A DNA stretch of 64,000 nucleotides from positions 40,874,042 through 40,938,041 of the forward strand of contig CM060734.1 of the NCBI GenBank assembly GCA_030704615.1, in the 5' to 3' direction. Below are positions 10,199 to 21,554 of this stretch, piece after piece. The translations under genes and the position numbers were made by a program. The notes under the pieces are model-generated. The model saw nothing but the letters and a program-made list of their open reading frames with translations, had not been told where the DNA came from and ran no database searches. Within the stretch, counting starts at the first letter, position 1. Every line of letters begins with the position of its first letter. This stretch comes from Takakia lepidozioides (lineage: Eukaryota; Streptophyta; Takakiopsida; Takakiales; Takakiaceae).

Positions 10199-11190
10199 CT
10201 AGGTCAAGCAATTGAGATCCATTGCTTGCCCCAACACTTGACGACGTGATGCCTCAGAAAGAGACGACACCGCCGTGGTACCAGTGGTAAAATCCATTGC
10301 CCGCTCACGCTCGTCAGCATTAGGCTCCACTAACTGCTGCAACTGAGCATCCCACAGGAGGCCAGGTCCACTATCCCGGAAAGCATGCGATCCTGGGAAG
10401 CTAAGCAGTGTAGGTAATGCTGCTCGTGGTTGACCCACCTTGTTGACCACTGCCAAAGGCGAACGGTCATCGTGTCTCACACACTGAGACTGCCTCCCTG
10501 TGTCCAGAATGCTATCCACTATGAGATGTGCTAGCCCGCTGCACCCCATCAAATGCACGCTTGAGCAGTGCGGGTGACATCAAGTTAGTCCACCATAGCC
10601 GTGGACGATGAGCTGTGACCCCACTGTAGCTGCATCTGCAACACTGCTGACCCAAGCCATGACCGGACTTGATGCACACTGGCCATCACCCTAGCCCGAG
10701 AATCGCCCATCAGTGGCACATTCTCCAAGATGTATGCTGGAGATACAGCTTGATAATAAGCTGCAAGTGGCGCAAAACCCGCACCATCTCCCAAAACAGA
10801 CCCGACTCGAGTCTCGCAATCCATTGCCATGCCCGGCTGATGGATGCCCTTGGCACTACCAGATCAATGGAGCCAACCCGCTCCAAACCTGCGCCCCCAG
10901 CAACGAAAATGTCTGCTGGCAAGGCTGCTGATATCCACGAATTGCAGACACCAACAACAACTCAGGGGTACCGCTGCACCAATGAGCAACATGGCAAAGT
11001 GAAACGCGTCGTGCAGTCATCCCTCTCCACATACAGGTAACGCCGAACTCGTACACTGCCTTGTAACACAACAGCCAATCCGGTGTGATCCCGCCAAACA
11101 AGTCCAGAAGACAAATGCCTTATCCGGATACTGCCACACAATAGGTGTGGTGCCCAATGGAGACAACTGAGGTGGTCTGGGCAATCCCCG
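10199..11190 (-). pseudogene. DNMT3-like cytosine-5 DNA methyltransferase domain
   Basis: Read across frames, the conserved C5-methyltransferase motifs appear in order. Motif I: LDLFGGI then TGLAVVLQ, followed by VRRYLYVERD (near 11040-11120), for S-adenosylmethionine binding. The motif IV region: IDLVV, then CQGH with the catalytic Cys codon TGC at 10853-10855 and Gln at 10850-10852. Motif VI: YILENVPLMG, ENV at 10717-10725. Motif VIII: AHRPRLWWTNL (about 10581-10614). C-terminal segment: RRQVLGQAMDLNCL (to 10199), equivalent to the end of DNMT3 proteins. AHRxRxxW-N and the TGL after motif I favour DNMT3 over DNMT1 or CMT. At least four frameshifts or short deletions, including loss of the Pro before Cys, make this copy inactive. 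Confidence 0.85.
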
Positions 11191-11471
11191 CACTCTCCTC
11201 CTCTCCTGGCGGTACAAAAGCCTCCACCCAGGCTTGTTACACCCGTTCGATCAGCATCCCTCCCTGCAAACCTGTTTCTCGTGCCCCACAATGGAGTCTG
11301 AGCAACCATGGTAGGGCAACTCCGTCATACCATACATGTCATCCTGCTCTCCCGGAGGTGGCACATCCTCTGAATGAGCGTTGCCCTCAAGAAACTCATC
11401 TAGGCCAACTCCTGCCACGTGAATGCTACTGTTTTGGGAGTGGGTACTAGTGTCGCATTTTTTATTGCTCG
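11191..11471 (-). pseudogene. Linker between protease and methyltransferase
   Basis: Translations contain acidic and proline-rich text (DEFLEGNAHSEDVPPPGE) and a PRPPQLSPLGTTP segment leading into motif I. No domain recognised. Confidence 0.5.
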
Positions 11472-12605
11472 CTAGACAACCGCAACTCCTCTTATGAACG
11501 TCACAGGGAGCTGCACACGCCGGCCCTCCCCTGACTGCCATGCAGGCCTATAGGAAGCTGACTCCTCCCAAAAATCCAGGGTGAAGCCCATGGGGTACGA
11601 CACTACCCCACCAACCAGGACATCGTATGAGACCGCGTCTGTCACAATGGCCTTGGCTCGCATCACTGAGCCATCTGTAGGGTGATCCGGCCATAGTCTG
11701 ATAGCCAACTCACGCCGTGTCATGCCCCGAGCCTGCTCCGATCCTCCCAGAGATGTCTGTATCTGGAAAGGACAAGGCTCCATATCCGCCTTCGTGAGGC
11801 CCAAGCCTGCAATAGCAGCTCTGCCCAGCATCAATGGCTGAGCTCCCGAGTCCAACAAGACCCGCAGTGGCCGGTACCTCTTGCCTGCCGGTCCACTCAA
11901 ACAGAAAATGCCATCCTGGTTGTCTAACATGACAACTCCAGGTGTCACCATGGAGCGCTCAATGGCTGGCCTAGCTGGCAGCTCCATCAACCTGGCAGCT
12001 GCATCTTGCCATGGCGCCGCCGTGGCAGTCTTGACCCTCAAATCCGAGGATCCCTCCGGCACTACACCTCCCACTATCTCCGCGGAAGATGAAGTAACCT
12101 CCCCACTCTCACAGAGTGTAGCTGCCAGCCTGAACACCTCAGCTAATCTTACCCCCAGCGTCGCAATCATGGTAGCCGAGAACAATAGAGCCTGGCACAC
12201 AGATGTGGCCGCTCCTAGCAGCACACTAGCTGCCGTAGCCTTGGCAACACTAGGTAGTGGTGCTACCCGTGTAGGTCTCCCCAATGGCATAGTAACCTCC
12301 GCCTCGGTAACAGTCGGGTGAGAACTAGGTGTCATGGATGGCGTCGACACTGTCTCCGCCAATGTGAATGACCGAGGAAGCCTAGCCTGACGGCTTGCCT
12401 CCCCACGCTGTGGATCCAACTCCACCTCTGCACCTCGTGGCTCAGGAACTCGTGCTGCTCCTCGAGTCACGGCTGCAGCAGACTCCACCTGCACTAGTGG
12501 TAGTGCTGCTCCACACATGAATCCCATGCCTCCCATATCTCCTCCCTCAGGAGCAGGAGGTGGACCATCCGGCCTTAGAGCCGGTACCACCTGAGCTGTA
12601 GCCAT
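11472..12605 (-). CDS. Retropepsin-like aspartic protease of the methyltransferase element
   Basis: 377-residue open frame. The first 200 residues are a disordered Ala/Pro/Ser-rich linker after the zinc knuckles. Protease active site VLLDSGAQPLMLGR near residue 245, a DSGA variant of the DTGA found in the neighbouring chromovirus. Then a flap region and SYDVLVGG, matching the ILG-type C-terminal motif of retropepsins. This is the only stretch of the element over 1 kb without a stop, but no start signal specific to it is expected, because it is part of the polyprotein. Confidence 0.8.
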   Translation of the reverse strand: MATAQVVPALRPDGPPPAPEGGDMGGMGFMCGAALPLVQVESAAAVTRGAARVPEPRGAEVELDPQRGEASRQARLPRSFTLAETVSTPSMTPSSHPTVTEAEVTMPLGRPTRVAPLPSVAKATAASVLLGAATSVCQALLFSATMIATLGVRLAEVFRLAATLCESGEVTSSSAEIVGGVVPEGSSDLRVKTATAAPWQDAAARLMELPARPAIERSMVTPGVVMLDNQDGIFCLSGPAGKRYRPLRVLLDSGAQPLMLGRAAIAGLGLTKADMEPCPFQIQTSLGGSEQARGMTRRELAIRLWPDHPTDGSVMRAKAIVTDAVSYDVLVGGVVSYPMGFTLDFWEESASYRPAWQSGEGRRVQLPVTFIRGVAVV

Positions 12606-12617
12606 GGCAGCGAGCCT

Positions 12618-12960
12618 CTACTCTAGCTGCTGAAGCCGGTTGGCCATGCCTTGGTCAACCCCCTGACCTCCGCGTCCTTGGCCATGTTGAGCTTGCCCTT
12701 GGCCTGCACCTCGTCCTCTCTGGGCTGCTCCACCTCGCCCCTGGCCACCATTGTTCCCTTGGAACTGGCCTGGGCGCAACTCAGGATGCAAAACCATAAC
12801 ACTGGGCCTTCGATGCCCGTGCTTGCCACAATGCCCACACTGCAACTATGCAGGCTGTGCATGTGCCGGCCCTTTGCCTCCCTCTGGGCAATCCTTCTTG
12901 ACATGGGGTCCTTCACATGTCCAGCACACCACATCCGCCCGTTGTTGCCCAGCAAATGAA
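12618..12960 (-). pseudogene. Gag zinc-knuckle region
   Basis: Two knuckle-like motifs in one frame: CWTCEGPHVKKDC (C-x2-C-x3-H-x4-C) and CGHCGKHGHRRPS, the latter lacking its last Cys. They are separated by a TAG at 12846-12848, best explained as CAG to TAG. A Gly/Gln/Arg-rich tail follows (GRGAGQGQAQHGQGRGGQG), as in nucleic-acid-binding Gag C-termini. Confidence 0.7.
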
Positions 12961-13010
12961 GGGAGAGACCCCTGCATCTGAGGTCCTCTCTGCCCTTCCC
13001 TGAGCTTCAC

Positions 13011-14041
13011 CTAAGCCCCCTTGTTGCCTTGAGCACGTTGAGGTAGTGGTTGGCTAGGAGCACCACTACCCCGTGGTGTCTCCTTAGCAAATCCCACCAT
13101 GACCGCTCGTTCCTCCACCATGTTGAGTTCTATCCGCTCTGCCAGCAAAAACACATTTGCTAAGGTGGGTTGGGCCGCTTGTAGGAGAGTTGCATCCCGC
13201 ACCCTTCTCCTCAGCTCCTTGTCCAATATCCCATACCAGAATTGGACTGCCTGAGCTTCCGTAACCCCTTGGGTTACATTTATCAAGCGCCTCATGCGAG
13301 TGAAAGCCTCCCTCAAGCTCTCGGTCGGCTTCCGTTGGAACTCTTGCAAGCTCCACAACTTCTCCGTCCTCACCCCTTGGTAGTTCCCTCTCAACTCTTC
13401 GAAGAACTCCACAACAGGGTTGAAGGCAGGCACGGGTGCTAGTGCTGGTGCGGTAGTGGCTTGGGTGGACGTCGTAGCTACTGTACCACCAGTCCCACCA
13501 GTCCCACTGCTACTTGCTGAAGTTGCCGGTGCAGCGGCAGGTGTAGCCACTGCCCTCGTGGCTCTAGTGCCCCTAGTGATGGAGACATAGTCAGGTGACT
13601 AGTACATCCTCCACTCCTCGATCTCAACCTCATGCCCCCGCCTGAACTCATGGTAATCATCCATAGGCGGCCTCAAGGTGCTGAAACAACCCCTTCCATG
13701 CCATGAAAGGCGTAAATAGTTGTGGATTGCGCATTTACTGCAAATCACACCAACTATCAAACTCTTGGATAAAATCATCCAACTCGATGGTGCCCACCGC
13801 CCCAGAGTACCTTCGTGGCCCCTTGGTAGCTCCATACATCTCCTCCATTGTGTCCCACAACAATGGCAAAGAAACAACTTGCACCGCCGTATGAGTCCTC
13901 CTGATTCACAATCCGAATCAGACCTTCCGTAGAAGACACAGGAGGTGAAGGTGGCCTAAACCGCACACCTCGTCTCGTGGTGCTAGTGCTCGAACTGGCA
14001 CTGTCCCCAACAACTAGTGGCACCTCCGTGTTGACACTCAA
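13011..14041 (-). pseudogene. Gag of the methyltransferase element
   Basis: Likely start at 14041 (MSVNTEVPLVVGDS). Capsid-like sequence is split over frames: LPLLWDTMEEMYGATKG and TIELDDFIQEF (13760-13870), a TAA at 13735-13737 after CDLQ (Q codon expected), FTPFMAWKGLF, then the intact 13550-13011 frame with VEFFEELRGNYQG, the LREAFTRMRRLI motif of Retrotrans_gag proteins, and AERIELNMVEERA. Function: packaging the element RNA. Confidence 0.75.
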
Positions 14042-14739
14042 CCGGTCATGAACATGTCCCTAACCCCCTCTTCACAAGGTAACCGGGTAGAGAACCTGTT
14101 GCGGCTTAGGGTTTGGAATATTAAGTTCCTAACATAGCCTACACTTGTACCTGCATCCACCGTAAACACTCCTATGGTTAGCTAGTCATCACCTCCAACC
14201 TCACCACAAGAGAAAACAATGATGGTCTGGTTGGTCATCACCCCAGCCTCACCATCGACAGCCATGTTCTAGGACTGCCGGTGATCAAATCCGGACCAAT
14301 CACCTATTAAAACAAGCGCCCACACAAAACTAGCATGGCGCATAGTCAAGCATGCAGGTATGGAGGGGATCCAAACACAAGAAATCAGAACGACAACTCC
14401 CCCACACCAAAAACAACTCCACGGTATTGCTCCTGCAAGGACACCCCAGCCCAAACCCGAACTGACTCTTGCCTCCACCTACGGAAAGGTTTTGGCCTAA
14501 TGAGAGGGTGAAAACTACGAGGAAGAGAAGCTAAAGCAATGCCTAACCCCAACATGCCCTCATCCCAACACTCTTCCTCTCCTCTCTTCCCTCACTTGCA
14601 TGACCATGGGAATATCATGAAGATACTCCTCAAACCGCCCTCCACGAGCTTCAAAATTCGGCCTTCAAGACCACATACCAGTCCTTATGCAGTCCACCAG
14701 TGCCTCCACAAGTCACCACTGGCCATCCACAGATCAACA

Positions 14740-16140
14740 CGGGCCACCACAGACCAGCACAAGCCCACACAGCTCATAGGCCACAGCCTGTCACAGCCCT
14801 ACACAGGTCACAGGGTCACAACCCCAAAGGCCACATGTCACAGCCTGTCACACCCCATCACAACCCCAAAGGCCACAGGCACAGCCTGTCACAGCCCTAC
14901 AAAGGTCACAGGGTCACAGCCGCAAAGGCCACAGCCTATAACAGCCCCTCATAGCCCCATAGGCCACAGGGCACAGCCTATCACAGCCTGACACAGGTCA
15001 CAGGGGTCACAGCCCCAAAGGCCACAGCCCCTCACAGCCCCTCACAGCCCCACAGGCCACTGGGCACAGCCCGTCACAGCCCGTCACAGCTCGCCACAGC
15101 CTGACATAGCCCGTCACAGCCCCACAGGCCACAGGGCACAGCCTGTCACAGCTCGCCACAGCCTGTCACATCCCGTCATAGCCCCACAGGCCACAGGGCA
15201 CAGCCCCTCATAGCCCGTCACAGCCCCACAGGCCACAGGGCACAGCCTGTCAAGCCCCTCACAGCCCGTCACAGCCCCACAGGCCACTGGGCACAGCCTG
15301 TCACAGCTCGCCACAGCCTGTCACAGCCCCTCATAGCCCGTCGCAGCTTGCCACAGCCTGTCACAGCCCGCCACAGCCCATCACAGCCCATCACAGCTTG
15401 TCACAGCTCGCCACAGCCTGTCACAGCCCGTCACAGCCCCACAGGCCTCAGGGCACAGCCTGTCATAGCCCGTCACAGCCCCACAGGCCTCAGGGCACAG
15501 CCTGTCACAGCCCCGCACAGCCCGTCACAGCCCCAAAGGCCACTGGGCACAGCCCGTCACAGCTCGTCACAGCCTGACACAGCCCGTCACAGCCCCACAG
15601 GGCACAGGGCACAGCCTGTCACAGCTCGCCACAGCCTGTCACAGCCCCTCATAGCCCGTCACAGCTTGCCACAGCCTGTCACAGCCCGCCACAACCCATC
15701 ACAGCCCATCACAGCCTGTCACAGCTTGCCACAGCCTGTCACAGCCCGTCACAGCCCCACAGGCCACAGGGCACAGCCTGTCACAGCCCGTCACAGCCCC
15801 AAAGGCCACTGGGCACAGCCTGTCACAGCCCCTCACAGCCCTCACAGCTCGCCACAGCCTGACACAGCCCGTCACAGCCCCACAGGGCACATGGCACAGC
15901 TTGTCACAGCCCCTCACAGCCCGTCACAGCTCCAAAAGGCCACCGGCACAGCCCCTCACAGCCCATCACAGCCCCCAAGGCCACCGGTGCAGCCCGTCAC
16001 AGGCCCTCACAGCCCGTCACAGCCCCGAAGGCCACCGGCACAGGCCCTCACATGCCCTCACAGCCCGACACAGCCCGTCACAACCCCTCACAGCCCGTCA
16101 CTGCCCCCAAGGCCACAGGGACAGCCTGTCACAGCCCCAT
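14740..16140. repeat. Degenerate tandem array of CACAGCC units
   Basis: About 1.4 kb built from GTCACAGCCC/GTCACAGCTC-like decamers grouped into higher-order blocks that include CCCACAGGCCACAGGGCACA. Open frames on both strands (for example 15348-16163 plus, QPVTARHSP repeats) are by-products of the repeat and have no other support. Confidence 0.9.
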
Positions 16141-16599
16141 CCATGGCCGCTCTGGCAGTTTAGCCATTTCTCCAAAGGGTTTAGCCACGCCAAGCTAGGG
16201 TTTGTGTCTTTTGGACTCTAGGCTTCTTTCCACCGAGCTATGGCGGCTATGAGGAAATCAGTAAGGTATTCTTGCTCTTTCGGCTCCCACACACCACCAT
16301 AGTAGCCCTAAGCCATGAGGTGGTTGCCACAAACCAAGCCTTCTTTCTCACTTAGCCTCCCCAAACACGCCACTAAACTCAATGGCAAACAACCAAGCCC
16401 TGCTGGTTCCCAGCCCTTGTGAGCACTCATTCAAGCACTCTCATTGGCCATAGCATCTGTCTTAGAGCCTATTCCAGCCCTCTACACCTGTTGCTTCAAG
16501 AGTTGCGCTCCCTTCAAGCTTGAAGTTGAAACCCCAACTCACATAGGCCCTACAAGTGCTTTTCTTTCACTCCAAGTGGAAACCAGCCCTAGACCTTCC

Positions 16600-17000
16600 G
16601 TTCTAGCTCTCTAAGGCTTGAAAACAAGAGCCTCAATGGGCTGAAGGCATGCTCCACACATGCCCCACTCTCACCATAAGAGAATCAGCTCCTTTGCTTC
16701 ATTTCTTGCACCCACAAACCTAAAAATACAAGCTTCAGCAGGCTGAAAGCATGCTCCACCTGCCCTACAGGGAAACCAGCCCCTTCCTTCTTTTCTTGCA
16801 CTCCCACACCTGAAAGTGCAAGCCTTCACCAGGCTGATAGCATGCTCCACACATGCATTGCCCTCACATAAGGGAAGTCAGCCCTTCCCTCTTCCTTGCT
16901 TGCCCTCCAAGCTTGAAGATGGAAGCTTCAATGAGCTGAATACATGCTCCACACATGCAACCTCTTCACACAAGAGATATCAGCCCCCTATCTTGGCTCC
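16600..17000. repeat. Diverged direct repeats, about 98-bp period
   Basis: The phrase GCTGAA(G/A)GCATGCTCCACA recurs four times (about 16642, 16742, 16834 and 16936), with similar flanks (CTTGAA...CAAG, AGCCC CTTCC). Confidence 0.75.
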
Positions 17001-17631
17001 TTGGCTCCTTGATACTCTCTAAGACAAGACTAAGCACTCCACAGCCCTTGCCAAGCTCCTGAAACCCTAAGGCTTACATTTCCAACCACAAGACACTCCT
17101 CTTGTGGTGCAAGAACTTTTCTTCCAAGCTCTGAAACCCTAGGTGCACATTCCATGGCCTTGCCGCACCTCTTAGCTCCTGTTCCAGCCCTGCTCTTGCC
17201 ATGACAAGAGCCCTCTCAATGCTGAAGCTCGAGATTGAAACCCACTCTCAACATACTCCACAAAGTGCACTGATTTGCCCCAAGCCAAATCAGCCCTTTC
17301 GCTTGGTCTTGCAATCCTTCACACAATGAAAGCTCGCATTCCCAAGTCCAGTTCTCAGCTTTGCCACCAAAGCCACTATAACCTGCTCTTGACTGGTCCT
17401 CTTCCCAATCGTGCTTGCTTATGCATGTACACAATCTGAAACCATCAAGGTGCTCTGGAATTACCTGCAGTATGGTGCTTTCATCTCTGAAGCTGAAGAT
17501 CGAATGCCAAGGTTTACCACCTCGTAACCCACATCGCCTCCGCTTCTAACAACCAAGAGCTCCACGGTGCTCCTTGCATAACAACCTGGTTTCTTTCATT
17601 CTCAAGCAAAAACCACAAGTGCTACAACTAA

Positions 17632-17658
17632 CTCGTATCTGGCACTCACAGATACGAG
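17632..17658. repeat. Perfect 10-bp hairpin next to the 5' repeat L
   Basis: CTCGTATCTG (17632-17641) and CAGATACGAG (17649-17658), with a 7-nt loop. Confidence 0.8.
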
Positions 17659-17673
17659 CTTATCTTTCTCGAG

Positions 17674-18000
17674 TGATAAAGAAGAAGAATACAAGCACAA
17701 GCTCATGCGAGCTCACAAAGCTGAAGCATAAACTCATGCATATATAACCTCATCACTCAAATACAAGTCAAGCCAAGTGCACCCCACGCCATGGGGAATC
17801 CACACTACGGCGCCATAGCTAGGCGCGGTGAGGCTCAACTCGAGAAAGATGAGCCTTCCGCGCTTGCCGTGAAGATAACCACTCCAGGGCCTAAATCTGC
17901 CTTGACCCCTGGATTGACACTTGGGCCAATCCCAAATGTCAATATGTAAAAGCTAACTATTTCCTAGCTAGTTTCACACTAGTGGTAAAATAACTTGACA
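17674..18000 (-). repeat. LTR-like repeat L, copy 2
   Basis: 327 bp, same length and nearly identical to 7235-7561, differing at only a few positions. Same orientation. It marks the 5' border of the methyltransferase element. No repeat R accompanies it, and bases flanking the two L copies do not form an obvious 5-bp target duplication. Confidence 0.85.
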
Positions 18001-21000
18001 TCATCCTCGAATGTATAAATCTCTTCCAAGGTTTTTTTCTTCAGTTTCTTCATCAATTTTTGGGCTTTGCCTTGGAGAAAAAGAAAGAAAGAATAACGTG
18101 TATATGTCTTTCATATATATTTCCTTAATGATATGGTAATATTGCTATGGTTATGTACAAATGCACTTATATGGACATACTTGGTGGGTATATCCGGGTA
18201 AAAAATATACTCGCACAACTCTGCTTCAAACCTCAACACTTGGTAAGTAGAGAAGATATTAACATGATCATGTTAGTAGCCCTAGTTCGTAAACCCATCG
18301 TTCGATTCTGGCCTTTCTAGCATGTTGAGCGTATCCAATATCACTCGTAGGCGGTTGTTGGGCAAGAATGATTTTCTAATTACACCAAAGACCACATTTC
18401 TCTCAACTATTCATCAATATGGAGCTCATACACATGATATGTATCAATGCGAGAGCACCAAATATCTAAAGGCATTACGTATATCAATGTAACACAACAA
18501 ATCTTTAGCCAAAGAACCTCACGACACTGCAGCTGGAGCTTTGCAACTACTTAAATTCAGTTCCAACGATTTGAATTCTAGTGTAGGTTTCCCAAGACAG
18601 ACGTGCACGTAGTCGCAACAACTGCGTGGAGTTCATCTGTCCACCATGGAAAGAAAGCAAAAGAGACCGGAGTCAAGACACAGAAAAACTTCGGCTGTTG
18701 CTTGAAATTAGATTTTGCATAACAATTAACAGACCGTTGCGCTACAGTTGTTAGTGGTTAGGTGCGGCCGTTGACTAACTTATTGGCAAACTTGCTAGCT
18801 AGTGAGTGCCTTAGCAACGGCTTACAACCCGCTATTTGATAGCGAGGGGCGGCCGAGGCCTAAGTTTTCAATAACTACTCAACTTTCATATTAATAAGGT
18901 GACTTATGGGAGAGTAGGACAAGAGGTACAAGCAACATAGGTTCGAGCTATGGCGGCACCAACAAGGGTGTGGCTTGTCGGTTTATGACACCATCCATCT
19001 ACCAGGTCTTGAGATGTAGGTGCAGTGTGGACAGTGGTACATTTGTGGAACGTGTTGTGGGTGTGTTGTTAGTATTGGATGAGTATAGGAGTTTCATCAT
19101 ATCCGCCAGACCCGGTTAGAGCCAGATTTTTGGACGGTATATATGCTCCAGTTATACATAGTGGATGTAATTGTTTTCTTTTTGACATATTCTGCAATTA
19201 TGCATTTAAAAAAAAATCATTCTCATTTTTACTGGGTATATTACGATACTGCTCATGCTTACCCACAGATAGTCGATCCATTTACAATCACATATTATTG
19301 ATATCCAGCCCAATTGCAATGGTCATTTCTACGAGTCATACCACGGTACCCCTGTAGCCGGTTCATAATTTTTATGCCTAATAATTATCTAAAAAAAACA
19401 GACATATTAGGCATGTTCCAAGCCATATTTTTGCGTTAGACATCTTCACGATATAATTAAATTGAGCTGGGCACACAAAATAAATTTTATTTTTTAAAGA
19501 TAGAAATATAAAATAAAAACCCAAAGCCCCTGCCCCTACCCATAGTTTTCAAGGGGGGTTGGTATGCCGTGAGCACATCATGAGCAAGGAAAAAAGCTAC
19601 ATGAGCACAATCCATGGCTATAGGGATAATATGTTTGCAAATGGATATACAAGTCATAGGTGGACATAGGGTACTTCAACTATTTTTTTAAAATTTTAAT
19701 ATTATTTTTTACTAACAGAGGACAGAGGCCCTAGAAGTTGTATTAAAAAATCATGGAAAAATAACCATGAGAGGCCATGAAGGCTTTACATGGGGATGTC
19801 CATGGTAGGAAAAAGGCTTTGCAAGGAAAGCAAATGGTTGACAAACAAGGAGGATCCGAGGCCCAGAGAGTGATAGAGAAAGAATGGAGATTGACGAGAA
19901 ACAGCGAGACGGAAGCAAGAGAGACTCAGAGTATTAATTGCATTTAACCTTAGAGTCTTTAGATCTATGATGGCGCCAATTATAGTCACTATCTTGGCCC
20001 TCAAGAGGCGAATTCCCAATCTTTGGGAAATTGTTTTCTGCCATTGTATGAACGATTCAGACACTGGTGCAAATGTTGCCACCCTTGCCCCAGGAACTGT
20101 CAAAGCTCTAGAGAAGTTGTTGCTATCGGTGTTCAGAAGCTTGGGGAAGAGCTGGACAGGTCACAAGCTAAGCTTTCCTCCCCTCAATCATCATATCAAT
20201 GTAGATGTTGTACATAACTAATATGATGTTGGGGGATTTCCACAAAACAACCATGCACATCTCGATTTCCACAAACGCTATGTTAATAGTAGGGTCAATT
20301 GTATGGTATGTGTGTGTATTTTAGCTAACTCTGGCCATACAACAACATACTTTTTAAATAGTGAAATATTACTTTTAATATTATAAATAGAAGTATTTTG
20401 CTAGCGAAATGTATGAATACTCGGATATATTGAGTTTGGAGAGTTTCATTGTCGAAAAAAATCCAAGAAAAAAAAAAAAATCGAAAATCAAAAAGATAGT
20501 TTCGCTAGAGAAACTCATCGTGCTCAAATTTTGACAATTTTGTCGTGTGAGCATATACTCTCAAGATATTTTTTGAAATCTATGGAATATTCTGGTGTGC
20601 TTTGCGTGAGTATGCTCACACGCTATCCTATCCAATCCCGTTTTCAAGGAGAGGTTATGTGAACAGGTTTTGCAACCAACTTGTTTGCAATGGATGATGA
20701 TTTCGTATAAGTAAATCCTAAAGTCACCAAGGATGTACCCCATACCAATAATGACCTTACTATTTGTTGCAAATCTGCACAATGGAGGATGCGGATATCT
20801 TTGATCTCAATGTGATAGATGGAGAGATCATGATGATTAACGATGAGGACCAATATGATGCCATGTCGAGCCCATGGAGGGGCCTTTGGAAATTATAGAT
20901 TGATTTGTAGGAAGATTGTTCCGCCCGCATATGTGTGACTGATTTTTGTTCAATGAAATTGTCCTCTTATTACAAACAACCGTCGTGAGAAAGGTTTGAA

Positions 21001-21330
21001 ATTTTTTGCTCGAATTTCGAAGAATTAGACACATTCGTCCCATAGTTTTTGAGCAGTTAGGCCAAAATTAAGAAAATTGCCAACAAGCGTTAGGCACTTA
21101 GAATTTCAATTAATTATTGGCACTCTACTGAGGTTAGTTTTTCCTCATATGTATTGCTGGGACAACTTGTCCCCCTTCTTTCTATAAAGTTCAAGGGTGT
21201 CCATTCCCTTAGGGGAAAAAACATTCATTGCCTAACCGGCTATAGGGGGTATGGAAGAATCTCAACATGTCGATGTGGACAGTCAGAGGTACCGACCAAA
21301 AACTATGCTCCGACACATAATAAGTTAAGG
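18001..21330. other. Intergenic, no gene seen
   Basis: AT-rich sequence with poly-A/T runs (for example 20464-20480). Frames are short and none is recognised. A GGTTCGAGC string at about 18941 resembles a Pol III B box, but I found no convincing A box. Confidence 0.5.
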
Positions 21331-21339
21331 GAACAAACT

Positions 21340-21400
21340 AGACATGTTGGGAACACACTGGACATGTTGGGAACACACTGGACATGTCACGGGAGTTTAA
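21340..21400 (+). repeat. Short direct repeat, about 20-bp unit
   Basis: ACATGTTGGGAACACACTGG-like units occur two to three times in a row. Confidence 0.8.
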
Positions 21401-21554
21401 TGGGCACGCGGGAGACTTGCCGGGTCAATCGCCGGGTGGGCAAGGGGACATCTGGAGCGGGCCCGCTCTTGTCCTGTCCCTGTCCCCGTCCTGCTCCCCT
21501 CCAACCCGCACAAGCCCTGAACCCTCCGTAACCTAAAGATTGGTGTGGGAAGAA

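Larger units (their letters stand above)
14042..17673 (-). other. Long repetitive leader between LTR and gag
   Basis: 3.6 kb with no protein homology recognised. Its parts: 14042-14740 plain; 14740-16140 short-unit tandem array; 16141-16600 plain; 16600-17000 about 98-bp repeats; 17001-17620 plain; hairpin 17632-17658. No tRNA-Met primer site was found beside the repeat at 17674. Confidence 0.55.
7045..18000 (-). mobile_element. Decayed Ty3 element encoding a DNA methyltransferase and PHD finger
   Basis: Minus-strand element. From 5' to 3' in its own sense: an LTR-like repeat (17674-18000), a long repetitive leader, gag (14041-13011), zinc knuckles (12960-12618), retropepsin (12605-11472), a DNMT3-type C5 methyltransferase (about 11190-10199), a linker, an RNase H tail and integrase (9722-8400), a PHD finger (8144-8001), a purine tract (7742-7750) and LTR-like repeats (7045-7741). 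Reverse transcriptase is missing. Frames are broken by stops and short deletions throughout. The domain set was read directly from translations in three frames. The element class is firm; the exact LTR borders are not. Confidence 0.85.

Noticed and set aside
14740-16140. CRISPR array
   Set aside because: No unique spacers between repeats; short degenerate units in a plant retroelement leader.
15348-16163. 271-residue frame of QPVTARHSP repeats
   Set aside because: By-product of the short-unit tandem array; open on both strands and without independent support.
7235-18000. Simple LTR element with 5-bp target duplication
   Set aside because: Flanks of the two 327-bp repeats (ACAAT before, TCATC after) do not match, and repeat R complicates the left edge.
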